From: CAWINY01 sp963837635
GTDB lineage: Bacteria; Acidobacteriota; Terriglobia; Terriglobales; Acidobacteriaceae
Assembly: GCA_963837635.1 (NCBI GenBank)
Contig: CAWINY010000003.1
Span: forward strand, 496,001 to 560,000
DNA: 64,000 nucleotides
Reading direction: 5' to 3'
A program made the translations under genes and the position numbers. The notes below the pieces were generated by a model that worked only from the letters and a program-made list of their open reading frames with translations, made no database searches and was not told the DNA's origin. Shown one piece after another: positions 1 through 8,650 of this stretch (the stretch's first letter is position 1; each line of letters opens with the position of its first letter).

Positions 1-859
1 AGTTTGCGACCTGAGCATCCGGGAAGTCGGCCCCAAGCGTGGTCGGTTCCCAATGGTCAAGGTCACGATGTAGCAGATCGAGTTTGGCGCGCGCCGTCGC
101 CAGGGCCATGCGGCCTAAGACAAGATGGAGCGGTGGTGCCTCGGACTGTACCGCTTCGATGATGGCCTCGGCCGCACGCACAGGATCGCCGGCCTGCTGC
201 CCGCTCGCGCCAGAAATTGCCTGCCGGCGCGCGCCCGCGGTTTCCGCATAGGCCTCGATGGGATGGCCGGCCTGCTTCAGGGAGCGCCCCGCCCAGTCGG
301 TGCGAAACGGCCCAGGCTCAACTACCGTCACCTTGATGCCGAGAGGCTCGACCTCCGTCGCCAGCGCTTCCGATAGCCCCTCGACTGCAAACTTAGTAGC
401 GTTGTAGTAGCCCACGCCGGGCATACCCACGAGGCCCGCAATGGAAGAGATATTGACGATGTGCCCGCGCCGGCGCTGCCGCATCCCCGGCAGCACCGCC
501 CGGATCATATCCGCCAAGCCGAAGAAGTTGGCCTCGAAGATGGCACGAATCTCGTGGTCCTCGCCTTCCTCGACCGCCGCCAGGTAGCCATATCCGGCAT
601 TGTTCACCAGCACGTCAATGCCTCCGAATCTGCTCTCGGCGCTCTTCACCGCCTCCAGGACCTGCGCTGGGTCGGTCACGTCCAGCTTGAGCACCAGCGC
701 CCGGCCATCCTTGGCGGTGCTAAAGTCCTGGATCTTGCTTGGATCGCGCGCCGTGACTACAGCGCACCAGCCTCTCTCAAGCACAACATTCGCCAACTCT
801 CGGCCAAATCCGGTGGAACAGCCGGTGATCAACCATACAGGTGGGTACTGGCGCTGCAT
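1..859 (-). CDS. SDR family NAD(P)-dependent oxidoreductase (3' end outside window)
   Basis: This minus-strand reading frame opens with ATG at 859 and runs off the left window edge after about 286 codons, so only the extreme C-terminus can be missing. The N-terminus has the Rossmann dinucleotide motif TGCSTGFG (classical TGxxxGxG), then NNAGYG, the catalytic serine in NISSIAG and the YxxxK pair in YYNATK, which together define a classical short-chain dehydrogenase/reductase. These enzymes are usually cytosolic and oxidise or reduce alcohols and ketones with NAD(P)(H). The substrate cannot be read from the sequence. The sequence VEPGPFRTDWAG after the active site is typical of the subgroup annotated as oxidoreductase/SDR. 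No operon partner is visible: the next gene runs the other way after a 569-bp gap. Confidence 0.93.
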   Translation of the reverse strand, partial: MQRQYPPVWLITGCSTGFGRELANVVLERGWCAVVTARDPSKIQDFSTAKDGRALVLKLDVTDPAQVLEAVKSAESRFGGIDVLVNNAGYGYLAAVEEGEDHEIRAIFEANFFGLADMIRAVLPGMRQRRRGHIVNISSIAGLVGMPGVGYYNATKFAVEGLSEALATEVEPLGIKVTVVEPGPFRTDWAGRSLKQAGHPIEAYAETAGARRQAISGASGQQAGDPVRAAEAIIEAVQSEAPPLHLVLGRMALATARAKLDLLHRDLDHWEPTTLGADFPDAQVAN

Positions 860-1428
860 TACTCCTCCTCTGCTGATATCCGTGCTGGCTGCTGATCTTA
901 TCGCAAATGGCTTCGCGCCGGCCGCCGTCGAAGCGTAGCGCTGGCTCCAGGCCGGCAGTCCTGGCGGCGTCCACGCCGGCAGCACGAGCGCGGGCCGCAG
1001 GCCCCCGCGACAGCCGGCCTGGAGGCCAGCGCTACACCAGCTAGGCACTTTTCATGCTCATTGGTAGGCGAAGGCCATGTGTTACTCGGAATGGCAGTCC
1101 AGCAATCCAACGAAAACTGTTGCGCGCGGCCACGACCTGGGTTATTTGTTGTGGGATCGCATGAAGATGTCGTTACCCACCCATCTATTCTCCGGCTTCA
1201 CTTGAGCCAACTGCCGCTAGCGTCGGTCCGGCGTCTTTCCCCGTCGACTTAGAGCGAAGAATCTCGATCGCATCAGCGTGAGTCACGTTTCGCGCGGGTG
1301 AGCGATGGCCCAAGCCGTGGGAATCGCGCCAAACTTCAAGAACGAGTTCGGAACGCGAAGTTGTATCAAGGCCGAGCACACGTGTAGATCCAAAACGCTC
1401 GCCTGTGCGCTTCGGCTGGAGATTAAGA
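860..1428. other. Intergenic region between divergent genes, with REP-like palindromes
   Basis: No convincing gene is seen in this 569-bp gap. Its left part holds a cluster of GC-rich palindromes at 935-1035, listed separately. The right part (about 1040-1420) must contain the promoters of the divergent oxidoreductase and double-cubane reductase genes, but no clear -35/-10 pair could be assigned. Confidence 0.6.
935..1035. repeat. REP-like inverted repeat pair (GTAGCGCTGG type)
   Basis: A 24-25 nt arm at 935-958 beginning GTAGCGCTGG is repeated in inverted orientation at 1011-1035, ending CCAGCGCTAC, with one base of difference in length. The roughly 52-bp spacer has further small palindromes (GCGGCGTCCACGCCGGC, GGGCCGCAGGCCC). 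The same head-to-head arrangement recurs at 12066-12150 with a related arm, so this is a dispersed intergenic repeat family rather than a one-off terminator. Confidence 0.8.
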
Positions 1429-2706
1429 ATGAGTGATTATCGTGCGATGTGGGCTGAGCTGGGCCTGGACCTCGAGGCGCATGACCGCTTGCTTGCCGGG
1501 TTGGGCAAAGCTTACAGCGATCTTTTTCTCGCGCAACCCAACCGTCCCGATGGGATGAAGTACTTCGACTTCGTGATGAGCGAGGTGCACGGCTTACGGG
1601 TCAAGGAATTGCTCGACGCCAAGGCGCAGGGCAGGAAGATCATCGGCTCCTACTGCACCTTTGTTCCCGAGGAATTGATCCTGGCGCTCGACGGCATCTC
1701 GGTCGGTCTGTGCACGGGCGCGGAGTTTGCGACCGATCTCGTCGACCAAGTGTTGCCGCGCAACACCTGCTCGCTGATTAAGTCCGCCTTCGGCTTCAAG
1801 TTGGGGATGGTGTGTCCTTATATCGAGGCCTGCGATCTGGTGGTGGGCGAGAACACCTGCGACGGCAAAAAGAAAGCCTACGAGATTCTGCGCCAATTCA
1901 TTCCGCATCTGTATGTTCTCGATTTGCCGCAGATGAAAAGCGAAGCGGGAAAGGCGCTGCTCCGGGCGGAATACATGCGTTTTGCGGCTAAATTGGAGGA
2001 GCTAACCGGGCGCAAGCTGGAGATGGCAAAACTGAAAGCGGCGATGGTGACCGTCAATGCGAAGCGGGCGGCGCTGAAGCGCTTGGCGGCGGTTCGGCGC
2101 GCCCATCCGGCGCCGATTTCCGGATTGGATTGCCTTCTGATCTCGCAAATCTCCTTCTATGACGATCCTGCCCGCTTCACTGACGCGGTCAACAAACTTT
2201 GCGATGAACTGGATGCCCGGGTGGCGAGAGCGAAAGGAGCATTTCCATCCTGGCGCCCGCGGGTGGTGATCTCCGGCTGCCCCATGGCCGTGCCGAATTG
2301 GAAACTGCCCGCCATCGTGGAAGCAAGCGGCGCCGTGATTGTTGGCGAGGAGAGCTGCGTGGGCGAGCGTAGCATGCGCTGGCTGACTTCCGAAGCGAGG
2401 CAGAGCGTGGACGAGATGATGGACTTAATCGTCGAGCGTTACCTGCAAATCGATTGCGCCATATTCACGCCCAATGCTTCGCGATTGGATTATGTTCGCG
2501 AGATCACGAATACGCGCAACGCCGATGGCGTGATCCATTACTGTCTTCAGTTCTGCCAGCCCTACCAGATGGAAGCCGGCCCGTTGGCACAGCAACTCGA
2601 AGGCGAGTCGATTCCCACGCTTCGCATTGATACGGACTACAGCCCGGAGGATGCAGGGCAGATCCGAACGCGCGTCGAGGCGTTCGTGGAGCGGCTGCGG
2701 GGATGA
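1429..2706 (+). CDS. Double-cubane-cluster reductase, 2-hydroxyacyl-CoA dehydratase (HgdB/BcrB-like) superfamily
   Basis: This 425-aa protein matches the 2-hydroxyacyl-CoA dehydratase D-component fold and most resembles the single-subunit double-cubane cluster proteins (DCCP). Cysteines suited to cluster ligation are visible at residues 76, 95, 114, 129, 135, 144, 284, 310, 343, 372 and 376, including PYIEAC, ENTC and YCLQFC. In characterised relatives, electrons lifted by ATP hydrolysis in a partner activase are used on an [8Fe-9S] cluster to reduce small molecules. The natural substrate is unknown. ATG at 1429 is chosen over an upstream GTG at 1405 because GGAGA lies 7 nt before it. The stop overlaps the activase start (ATGA), so the two genes are translationally coupled. 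Assignment to DCCP rather than a CoA dehydratase subunit rests on there being one large subunit, not two. Confidence 0.85.
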   Translation: MSDYRAMWAELGLDLEAHDRLLAGLGKAYSDLFLAQPNRPDGMKYFDFVMSEVHGLRVKELLDAKAQGRKIIGSYCTFVPEELILALDGISVGLCTGAEFATDLVDQVLPRNTCSLIKSAFGFKLGMVCPYIEACDLVVGENTCDGKKKAYEILRQFIPHLYVLDLPQMKSEAGKALLRAEYMRFAAKLEELTGRKLEMAKLKAAMVTVNAKRAALKRLAAVRRAHPAPISGLDCLLISQISFYDDPARFTDAVNKLCDELDARVARAKGAFPSWRPRVVISGCPMAVPNWKLPAIVEASGAVIVGEESCVGERSMRWLTSEARQSVDEMMDLIVERYLQIDCAIFTPNASRLDYVREITNTRNADGVIHYCLQFCQPYQMEAGPLAQQLEGESIPTLRIDTDYSPEDAGQIRTRVEAFVERLRG

Positions 2707-3479
2707 GGAGTGCCGGTATCGATATTGGCTCACGGACGGTGAAGCTGGCCATTTTTCAGGAGGGCCAGTTGGTCACCTCCAAGAAGCGGGAAAACTCCTT
2801 CGATCCCTTGGCGGTCTGCCGGGAACTGCTGGCCGGCGAGCGCTATGACTCCATTGTGGCCACCGGCTATGGACGGCATCTGTTCGCAGGGGAGATCGGC
2901 GCCGGCGTGGTTTCCGAAATCAAGGCCAACGCAACCGGCGCCTGTTGGTTGCTTCCGTCCTGCCGCACCGTGATCGACATCGGCGGCCAGGATACAAAAG
3001 CTCTCTCCCTGGATGGGACTGGACGCCTGTTGCGCTTTGAGATGAACGACAAATGTGCCGCGGGCACGGGCCGCTTCGTGGAGGGGATCGCCATGGCGCT
3101 GGGCTGCCGGGTGGCGGATTTCTGTGCGCTGGCCCGAGCGGCAGAACAAGCAATCCCGATCAGCAGCACTTGCGCGGTCTTCGCCGAGTCGGAGGTTGTC
3201 GGACTGCTTGCACGCGGCATCGGCCGCAGCGAGGTTGCCCGGGGCGTAGTGGATTCCATTGTGGTCCGGACGGTTTCATTGGCACAACGAATCGGGGTCG
3301 TCGCCGAGGTTCTCTTTATTGGAGGGGTGGCGTTGAATAGCGCGATGCACAACGTGTTGGCCGCGCGGCTCGGGGTAAAGGTGCATGTTCCGGAAGATCC
3401 CCAGATGGTAGCGGCGATCGGTTGCGCCCTGCTGGCGAGCGCTCCAGACGGTGTTAGGAAGGTGTCCTATGATTTGTGA
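2703..3479 (+). CDS. ATP-dependent activase of the double-cubane reductase (HgdC/BadF family)
   Basis: This 258-aa ASKHA-fold ATPase has the phosphate-binding motif IDIGSRTVKL near residue 6 and DIGGQDTKAL near residue 92. Cys118 in NDKCAAGTGR and Cys157 in SSTCAVFAE are the two cysteines that each monomer gives to the [4Fe-4S] cluster bridging the activase homodimer. Its role is to couple ATP hydrolysis to low-potential electron transfer into the partner reductase encoded just upstream, with which it overlaps by 4 bp. The electron donor, probably a ferredoxin or flavodoxin, is not encoded nearby. Family assignment is firm; the specific partner is inferred from the coupling. Confidence 0.92.
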   Translation: MRSAGIDIGSRTVKLAIFQEGQLVTSKKRENSFDPLAVCRELLAGERYDSIVATGYGRHLFAGEIGAGVVSEIKANATGACWLLPSCRTVIDIGGQDTKALSLDGTGRLLRFEMNDKCAAGTGRFVEGIAMALGCRVADFCALARAAEQAIPISSTCAVFAESEVVGLLARGIGRSEVARGVVDSIVVRTVSLAQRIGVVAEVLFIGGVALNSAMHNVLAARLGVKVHVPEDPQMVAAIGCALLASAPDGVRKVSYDL

Positions 3480-3682
3480 CGGGGGACTGGTGACGAGCTA
3501 GGGATTTAGACGGATCAAAGATCTTTCGAAAGAAATCCGTTTCGATCTGTTTCAATCCGTTGATATGTCTTGCGCCGGATTCCGTTAACGTCCACCGCGG
3601 AGGGTGTCCCACATCTGCCTGCCGTTGGCAGATGTGGAATGATTCTCGACGGAGCTGATGTTTAGCGTGGCTCATTTTATGA

Positions 3683-5962
3683 CTAACGCCTTGGTCCACC
3701 GCCACGGGAGGTACTGCCGCTTCCCCGCGACTCCGAGCGGCCTCCACCTGCGTTACCACGTCCGGACCCTCCGCCATAACCTCCGCCCGAACGCGGGGTG
3801 ACAATCGGTCGCCTCAACTCCAGGGGCGGTCGTGAGCTTTGAGGCGTGTTCCCATACATGGGCTGCCGCTCCGCCCTGGAATAGCCTTGGGAGTAGCTTT
3901 GCGGAGTTCGAACTTCTCCGCCCATACTGCGATTCCAAGAGGCACTCCCTTGGCTTCCGCGACTTGGGGTTTCGCTCGTGCCCGGACTGGACTGCGGCGT
4001 GCCCGTGCCTTCCCAGCGCCGGGAATTAACCGCAGCTCCGTTCTGCGATTGCGGCGTGCTCATGGCATCCGGGCGTCGGGAGTTGCGCAAGCCGTTCTGG
4101 GTGGCTGCGCGGTTTCCGTTCGGCCCGGCATTCGAATCCGAGAACTTTCTCCAACCGGAGTGGTCCGGCGAGGCGGTAGGTGTCGCGTTGCGCCCTTGAG
4201 TTTGCGCATCGCTCCGTGGCCCGGATGAGACAGACGGCGTGTTCCCGGCGCGTTGTCCCAAACCGTCGGTGGAACGATTCTGGGCTTCTTGCGCGCCAAA
4301 GCGACGCCAACCATCCGCCGAGGACGAAGTGCCAACCGTGTTGCGGCTAGGCTCAGCCGTTCTGCCCGGTTGAGCTTCACTTCGATTCAAGGTGCGGGCC
4401 ATTCCCCCGCCAGCCTCTCTGGAAGCCATGGTGTTTGAAGCCATGGTGTTTGAAGCGATGGTGTTGTTCTGTTCTCCCGCCTGGATCGGCGTGAACCGGC
4501 CGTTGCGCTGGATTGCGGTTTGAACCTGTGCCGCCTGCTTCTCGAACGGCTGCGCCGCCGCCGCTGACGGAGACTTGGTGAAGAACCTCTGCTGTCCTGC
4601 ATCATGCAGCGTCGAGGGGCTCGCCGGACGATTGCTCGCCGAAGCGGTCTCACGCGTCGGGACGATCGGCAGGTTGCCGGTCAGCATGTGGGCATCGTGG
4701 AAACCATCTTGGCCGATAGGCGTCGGGGCAGTGCGCCCGGTGCCGAACTGGTTGGCCGGAACAGTCGAAATTCCCTGGCGGGCCATGTCGTGGTTTGCGG
4801 CTACCAGGCGCAGGTTGGAGAATTGCGTGCCACCGTGCAGAGGTGCAATCCCTCCAACATTGCGAACATTCGTGATGTTGGTGACGTTCACCTGGTTGAA
4901 GCGCGAACGATAGCCTCCCCACCAAGGGAAGAAGCGGTCGCCCGGCCCGATGGGCAGCCAGCCCACCGAGCCGAAGCCAAAGCCGACCGAAACGCCCCAA
5001 TGGCCGCCTCCGAAGCCAAAGAACGACACGTAGGCAGGCGCCCAGATCGGCCGATACGCCGGAATCACCGGACCCGGCCACCACATCCACGAGCCGCCAT
5101 TGAGGAACCAGCGGCCATAGTGATAGGGCGCCCAGCCCCACGGTTCATACGACACCCAGGTCCATCCCCAATAGGGCTCCCACACCCAGCGGCCCTGGCG
5201 ATAGGGCGCCCAGCCCACCGCGACCACCGGGGCCCACGCGTAGCCATACCCGGGCACATCGACCCAGTGCCCATAGGCATCCAGGTCCTCGCTTCCGGCG
5301 TAGTAACGGTTGGTGTGGCTCCACGACTGCGCGTTGCGGATCACGCTATCGCGTTCGCTGTTCCAGGAGTCCCAGCTATCTTTCGAGGGGGCCTCGGCAA
5401 CCTTGTATTCGGCGTCTTCCGCCGTGCCGCGCACAATGGCCGAGTGTCCCTTCTCCACGCGCGTGCTCCCCTGCGGGGTGGAGATCTCAGCCGAGCCCTT
5501 GCGCACCGTCACCTGGGTCTGTCCGTCGCTCACCTCGATCCGATAGACGCCCTCTTTCGAAGTCGGACGGATAGCCACATTGGGCGTATCAATCTCGACC
5601 TCCGCCTCCGATTCCTTGAAGACGCTGTAATCCGCCAGTCCCTGTCCGACCTGTACCTGGATCTGAGTCCTGGTGAGGGTGGCGATCTTCGCCTGCGAGC
5701 TATCGCCGAGACGCAGGATATTTGCATGATCGAGCTGCACCTCGGCGCGCGAGCGGTCGCCGGTGGAGACGTGATCGCCGGCAACGATGGGTTGATTCAG
5801 CGCCGCAGCCGACCAATCCCCGGTGTCGCCGCGTTGGGTGGAGACGTCGCCGTGAATCAAGCTGATGCGCGCCACGCCCGGGGATAGATCCACCTGGGCC
5901 TTGGCCAATGTCGCTCCGAACAGTGCGAGTAGAAAGATTGAAAGCCAAATTCTCGGTTTCAT
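3683..5962 (-). CDS. Secreted FecR-domain protein with Trp-rich (DUF6600-like) region and low-complexity tail
   Basis: The 759-aa product begins with a signal peptide (MKPRIWLSIFLLALFGATLA, probable cut after AKAQ). A FecR domain follows at about residues 35-150, with GDHVSTGDRSRAEVQL typical of it. Residues about 210-360 are very rich in Trp, Tyr, Gly and Pro in repeats such as GYGYAWAPV and WEPYWGWTWVSYEPWGWAP, resembling DUF6600. From about residue 420 to the end it is low-complexity Gln/Ser/Gly/Arg and ends RGSGSTSRGGGPRR. ATG at 5962 is preferred over an upstream GTG at 5980 because AGGTG sits 5 nt upstream. Such proteins are common in Acidobacteriota; the function is unknown and probably envelope-associated. 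No sigma/anti-sigma partner is adjacent, so a FecR-type signalling role is not supported here. Confidence 0.88.
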   Translation of the reverse strand: MKPRIWLSIFLLALFGATLAKAQVDLSPGVARISLIHGDVSTQRGDTGDWSAAALNQPIVAGDHVSTGDRSRAEVQLDHANILRLGDSSQAKIATLTRTQIQVQVGQGLADYSVFKESEAEVEIDTPNVAIRPTSKEGVYRIEVSDGQTQVTVRKGSAEISTPQGSTRVEKGHSAIVRGTAEDAEYKVAEAPSKDSWDSWNSERDSVIRNAQSWSHTNRYYAGSEDLDAYGHWVDVPGYGYAWAPVVAVGWAPYRQGRWVWEPYWGWTWVSYEPWGWAPYHYGRWFLNGGSWMWWPGPVIPAYRPIWAPAYVSFFGFGGGHWGVSVGFGFGSVGWLPIGPGDRFFPWWGGYRSRFNQVNVTNITNVRNVGGIAPLHGGTQFSNLRLVAANHDMARQGISTVPANQFGTGRTAPTPIGQDGFHDAHMLTGNLPIVPTRETASASNRPASPSTLHDAGQQRFFTKSPSAAAAQPFEKQAAQVQTAIQRNGRFTPIQAGEQNNTIASNTMASNTMASREAGGGMARTLNRSEAQPGRTAEPSRNTVGTSSSADGWRRFGAQEAQNRSTDGLGQRAGNTPSVSSGPRSDAQTQGRNATPTASPDHSGWRKFSDSNAGPNGNRAATQNGLRNSRRPDAMSTPQSQNGAAVNSRRWEGTGTPQSSPGTSETPSRGSQGSASWNRSMGGEVRTPQSYSQGYSRAERQPMYGNTPQSSRPPLELRRPIVTPRSGGGYGGGSGRGNAGGGRSESRGSGSTSRGGGPRR

Positions 5963-6295
5963 GCCGCACCTGACCTGCACAGGCCCATTACACAGAGCCC
6001 GTACGCCATACCTATTGCAGATGGCATGCCGAAAATGCAGCTCTGGAAATGGATCGAAGTCCTTTGTTTTTAGTTAGACTAGAACTCCGTTGGCAGGATT
6101 CTCTGGCCCGATGGTTGACCTCAACCAGTCGGGCGGTGGTTTTCGGCCACTGGCGGCGAGGGGCTTACCACGGATTTCACGGATTAAGAACGGATTTACA
6201 CGGATCAGAAATAAAGTTAAGAATAGAAATCCGTGTTGATCCGTGCACCAACCGCGTAGATCCGTGGTACGCGTTGTTCGATTTGACTCTGTCCC
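5963..6295. other. Intergenic region with a 102-bp ACGGAT repeat
   Basis: The gap separates the divergent FecR and JAMM genes. Apart from the repeat at 6167-6268 no gene-like sequence is seen. The segment 5963-6160 should contain the FecR promoter; nothing diagnostic was found. Confidence 0.5.
6167..6268. repeat. Dispersed ACGGAT-type inverted repeat
   Basis: The 9-bp ends ACCACGGAT (6167-6175) and ATCCGTGGT (6260-6268) are perfectly inverted. The interior carries several more copies of CGGAT and ATCCG, for example ACACGGATCA and TGATCCGTG. A looser relative with ACGGATC and AATCCGT words lies at about 3510-3562. This is a non-coding dispersed repeat, possibly a decayed miniature element. 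Confidence 0.65.
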
Positions 6296-6736
6296 ATGGT
6301 GCTGAAGATCGCGAAAGCTGAACTGGCTGCGCTCCGCCGCCACGGCGAGGAGACCTATCCGCGCGAGTGCTGTGGCGTCCTCTTGGGCGAATGCGACGAG
6401 AATGGCGTCAAGACCGTGCGCGCCGTGGTTCGCTGCGGAAATGCGCGCACGGATTCCCCACACAACCGCTATCGCATTGATCCACCAGAACTGGTGCGCA
6501 TCCAGCAAGAGGCGCGGGAGCGCGGGCACGACATTCTGGGCTTCTATCATTCGCATCCCGACTGCGCCGCGCGTTGGTCGCAGACCGATTTGGCCGAAGC
6601 CTACTGGAGCGGCTGCTCGTATGTGATCACCAGCGTCGAACGCGGCCGGGCCGTCCAGACCAACTCCTTCGAGCTGGCGCGGAACGGGGAGGAGAAATGC
6701 TTTCACGACGAGGAAATCAGCATTGACGACGGCTAA
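6296..6736 (+). CDS. M67 family metallopeptidase (JAMM/MPN+ domain)
   Basis: The 146-aa protein is essentially one JAB/MPN domain. The zinc motif is complete: a glutamate in YPRECCGVLLGE, then HSHPDCAARWSQTD, which fits HxH-x7-S-x2-D. Bacterial stand-alone JAMM proteases cleave after C-terminal Gly-Gly of ubiquitin-like or sulfur-carrier proteins, often in cysteine or cofactor synthesis. No sulfur-carrier or ThiF-like gene lies next to it, so the substrate is open. The start at 6296 has no obvious ribosome binding site. A strong hairpin (6775-6805) follows 38 bp after the stop. Confidence 0.9.
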   Translation: MVLKIAKAELAALRRHGEETYPRECCGVLLGECDENGVKTVRAVVRCGNARTDSPHNRYRIDPPELVRIQQEARERGHDILGFYHSHPDCAARWSQTDLAEAYWSGCSYVITSVERGRAVQTNSFELARNGEEKCFHDEEISIDDG

Positions 6737-6774
6737 AGCGCGGTTGCGTCGTTCGGCCCAAAATACACGGGTGC

Positions 6775-6805
6775 CCCACGTTCGGCGCGCAGCGCCTAAC
6801 GTGGG
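6775..6805. repeat. Strong GC-rich hairpin downstream of the JAMM gene
   Basis: CCCACGTTCGGCGC (6775-6788) pairs with GCGCCTAACGTGGG (6792-6805) over 14 positions with one mismatch and a GCA loop. No T-run follows, so it is either a weak terminator or a repetitive palindrome. A related string GTTAGCGCCGAACCCCAC occurs about 15 bp further on, suggesting a repeat family. Confidence 0.6.
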
Positions 6806-6883
6806 ACGGACTTACCCCCGGGTTAGCGCCGAACCCCACGGCGCACCTGCTTGACGTTCCCTAGACCGCTAGACTCTTCTTCT

Positions 6884-6933
6884 GCATCCTCTGCGTCCTT
6901 CCCGCCGACCTCTGCGCCCTCTGCGGTAAAACG
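6884..6933. repeat. Dispersed 'ACCGCAGAGGGCGCAGAG' repeat, copy 1
   Basis: Read on the minus strand this contains ACCGCAGAGGGCGCAGAG followed by a purine-rich stretch ending GGACGCAGAGGA. The same 18 bases occur on the plus strand at about 20204-20221, again followed by a GAGGACGC-like stretch. It is a non-coding dispersed repeat lying just upstream of comM. Confidence 0.6.
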
Positions 6934-7034
6934 TTTCTGTTCCGGATTCGGAACAAAACGCGCATTACTACCGCTCTCGCGATACACTACCGCGCTCGGA
7001 CTTTTTCTTCCCGGATTGTGGTCGCTAGGATTCC

Positions 7035-8582
7035 ATGCTCTTCAAGACGCTCAGTGCGGCGGTGTATGGCATCGACGCCAACCTCATCGAGGTCGAGGTG
7101 GACGTCTCCGGCATCAAGACCCCCGAAGATCATTTCCTCACCGTGGGCCTGCCGGATGCGGCGGTGCGCGAGAGCCGGGAGCGCGTCCGCTCGGCGCTAC
7201 GCAACTGCGGCTATGACATCCCTCCAACCCACATCACGGTGAACCTTGCGCCCGCCGACATCAGGAAGGAAGGCTCCGGCTTCGACCTGCCGATGGCCAT
7301 GGGTATCCTTGGCGCGTACGGCGCGCTGACCAAGAAGGCAGTGCCGGACTTCGTGCTTGTCGGGGAGTTGTCGCTGGACGGCGGCATCCGCGCGGTGCGC
7401 GGGGCGCTGCCCATTGCGGTGGCGGCGCGCGCGGGCAAGATCAGCAACCTGGTCGTGCCGGAGGCCAATGCGTGCGAGGCGGCGGTGGTCAGCGGCATCA
7501 ATGTGTATCCGGTGAAGTCGCTGTTCGAGGTCATCCATCTGCTGAACAGCGGGAACACCATTGTTCCGCTTAAGAGCGATCCCGCCGCGCTGCTGACCGA
7601 GTCGCAGCAGTTCTTGGTGGACTTCAAGGAAGTGCGTGGCCAGCAGACTGCCAAGCGCGCGCTGGAGATCGCCTGCGCCGGTGGGCACAACATCCTGATG
7701 ATCGGCCCGCCGGGTTCGGGCAAGACCATGCTCGCCAAACGCATCCCCACCATCCTGCCGCCGCTGACCTTGGAGGAGGCGCTGGAGACGACCAAGATTC
7801 ACAGCGTAGCGGGCGTGCTCGACGCGGCCAGCGGGCTGGTCGGCGTGCGGCCGTATCGCGCACCGCACCACACGATCAGCGACGCCGGACTGATTGGCGG
7901 AGGCGCGGTGCCGCGTCCGGGAGAAGTCTCGCTCGCGCACAACGGCGTGTTGTTTCTCGATGAGCTGCCGGAATTCCCGCGCACGGTGCTGGAGGTCATG
8001 CGGCAGCCGCTGGAAGACGGCACGGTGTCAATTGCGCGCGCGGCCATGTCGCTGACCTTCCCCGCGCGCTTCATGCTGGCGGCGGCGATGAACCCCTGCC
8101 CCTGCGGCTTCTACAACGACCGCACCCGCGACTGCCACTGCACGCCGCCGATGATCCAGCGCTATCTGTCGAAGATCTCCGGGCCGCTGCTCGACCGCAT
8201 CGACATCCACATCGACGTGCCCGCGGTGAAATACAAGGAACTGCGCGGGAGCGCGGCGCCGGAGGGCTCCGAGCAGGTGCGCGAGCGGGTGGTGCGGGCG
8301 CGCGAGCTGCAGTTAAACCGCTTTGCCGTGGCCAAGGAGCGCATCTACTCCAACGCGCAGATGGGCTCGCGCCAGATCCGCGCGTTCTGCGAGCTGACCA
8401 CCGAGGGCGAGCGCCTGCTGGAGCGCGCCATCACTCAGCAGGGACTGAGCGCCCGGGCCCACGACCGCATCCTGAAAGTTGCCCGCACGATTGCCGATCT
8501 GGAAGCCGCTACTATGCTCGAACCCAAGCACATTGCCGAGGCGATCCAGTACCGCACCCTGGATCGGACGTATTGGGCGTAG
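7035..8582 (+). CDS. comM: YifB/ComM family Mg-chelatase-like AAA+ ATPase
   Basis: The 515-aa protein has the three-part ComM layout. An N-terminal Lon-protease-like fold covers about residues 1-170 (starting MLFKTLSAAVYGIDANLI). An AAA+ Mg-chelatase domain has Walker A GPPGSGKTML near residue 225 and Walker B-like LFLDELPEF. A C-terminal Mg_chelatase_C helical domain ends near residue 510. The segment CPCGFYNDRTRDCHCTP is the conserved Cys-rich insert of the family. In naturally competent bacteria ComM is a hexameric helicase that extends branch migration during integration of transforming DNA. AGGA precedes the ATG. No competence gene is adjacent. Confidence 0.95.
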   Translation: MLFKTLSAAVYGIDANLIEVEVDVSGIKTPEDHFLTVGLPDAAVRESRERVRSALRNCGYDIPPTHITVNLAPADIRKEGSGFDLPMAMGILGAYGALTKKAVPDFVLVGELSLDGGIRAVRGALPIAVAARAGKISNLVVPEANACEAAVVSGINVYPVKSLFEVIHLLNSGNTIVPLKSDPAALLTESQQFLVDFKEVRGQQTAKRALEIACAGGHNILMIGPPGSGKTMLAKRIPTILPPLTLEEALETTKIHSVAGVLDAASGLVGVRPYRAPHHTISDAGLIGGGAVPRPGEVSLAHNGVLFLDELPEFPRTVLEVMRQPLEDGTVSIARAAMSLTFPARFMLAAAMNPCPCGFYNDRTRDCHCTPPMIQRYLSKISGPLLDRIDIHIDVPAVKYKELRGSAAPEGSEQVRERVVRARELQLNRFAVAKERIYSNAQMGSRQIRAFCELTTEGERLLERAITQQGLSARAHDRILKVARTIADLEAATMLEPKHIAEAIQYRTLDRTYWA

Positions 8583-8650
8583 GGGCGGGGTGCGGAACAG
8601 CACATGCGCTGGGGACCGCGCGACCAGCGGCCAGCACGGGTTGATAATTC

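Noticed and set aside
4604..5887. A 427-codon open frame on the plus strand across the FecR gene
   Set aside because: It is antisense to a clear FecR/Trp-rich protein with a signal peptide; the translation is Arg/His-rich with no domain.
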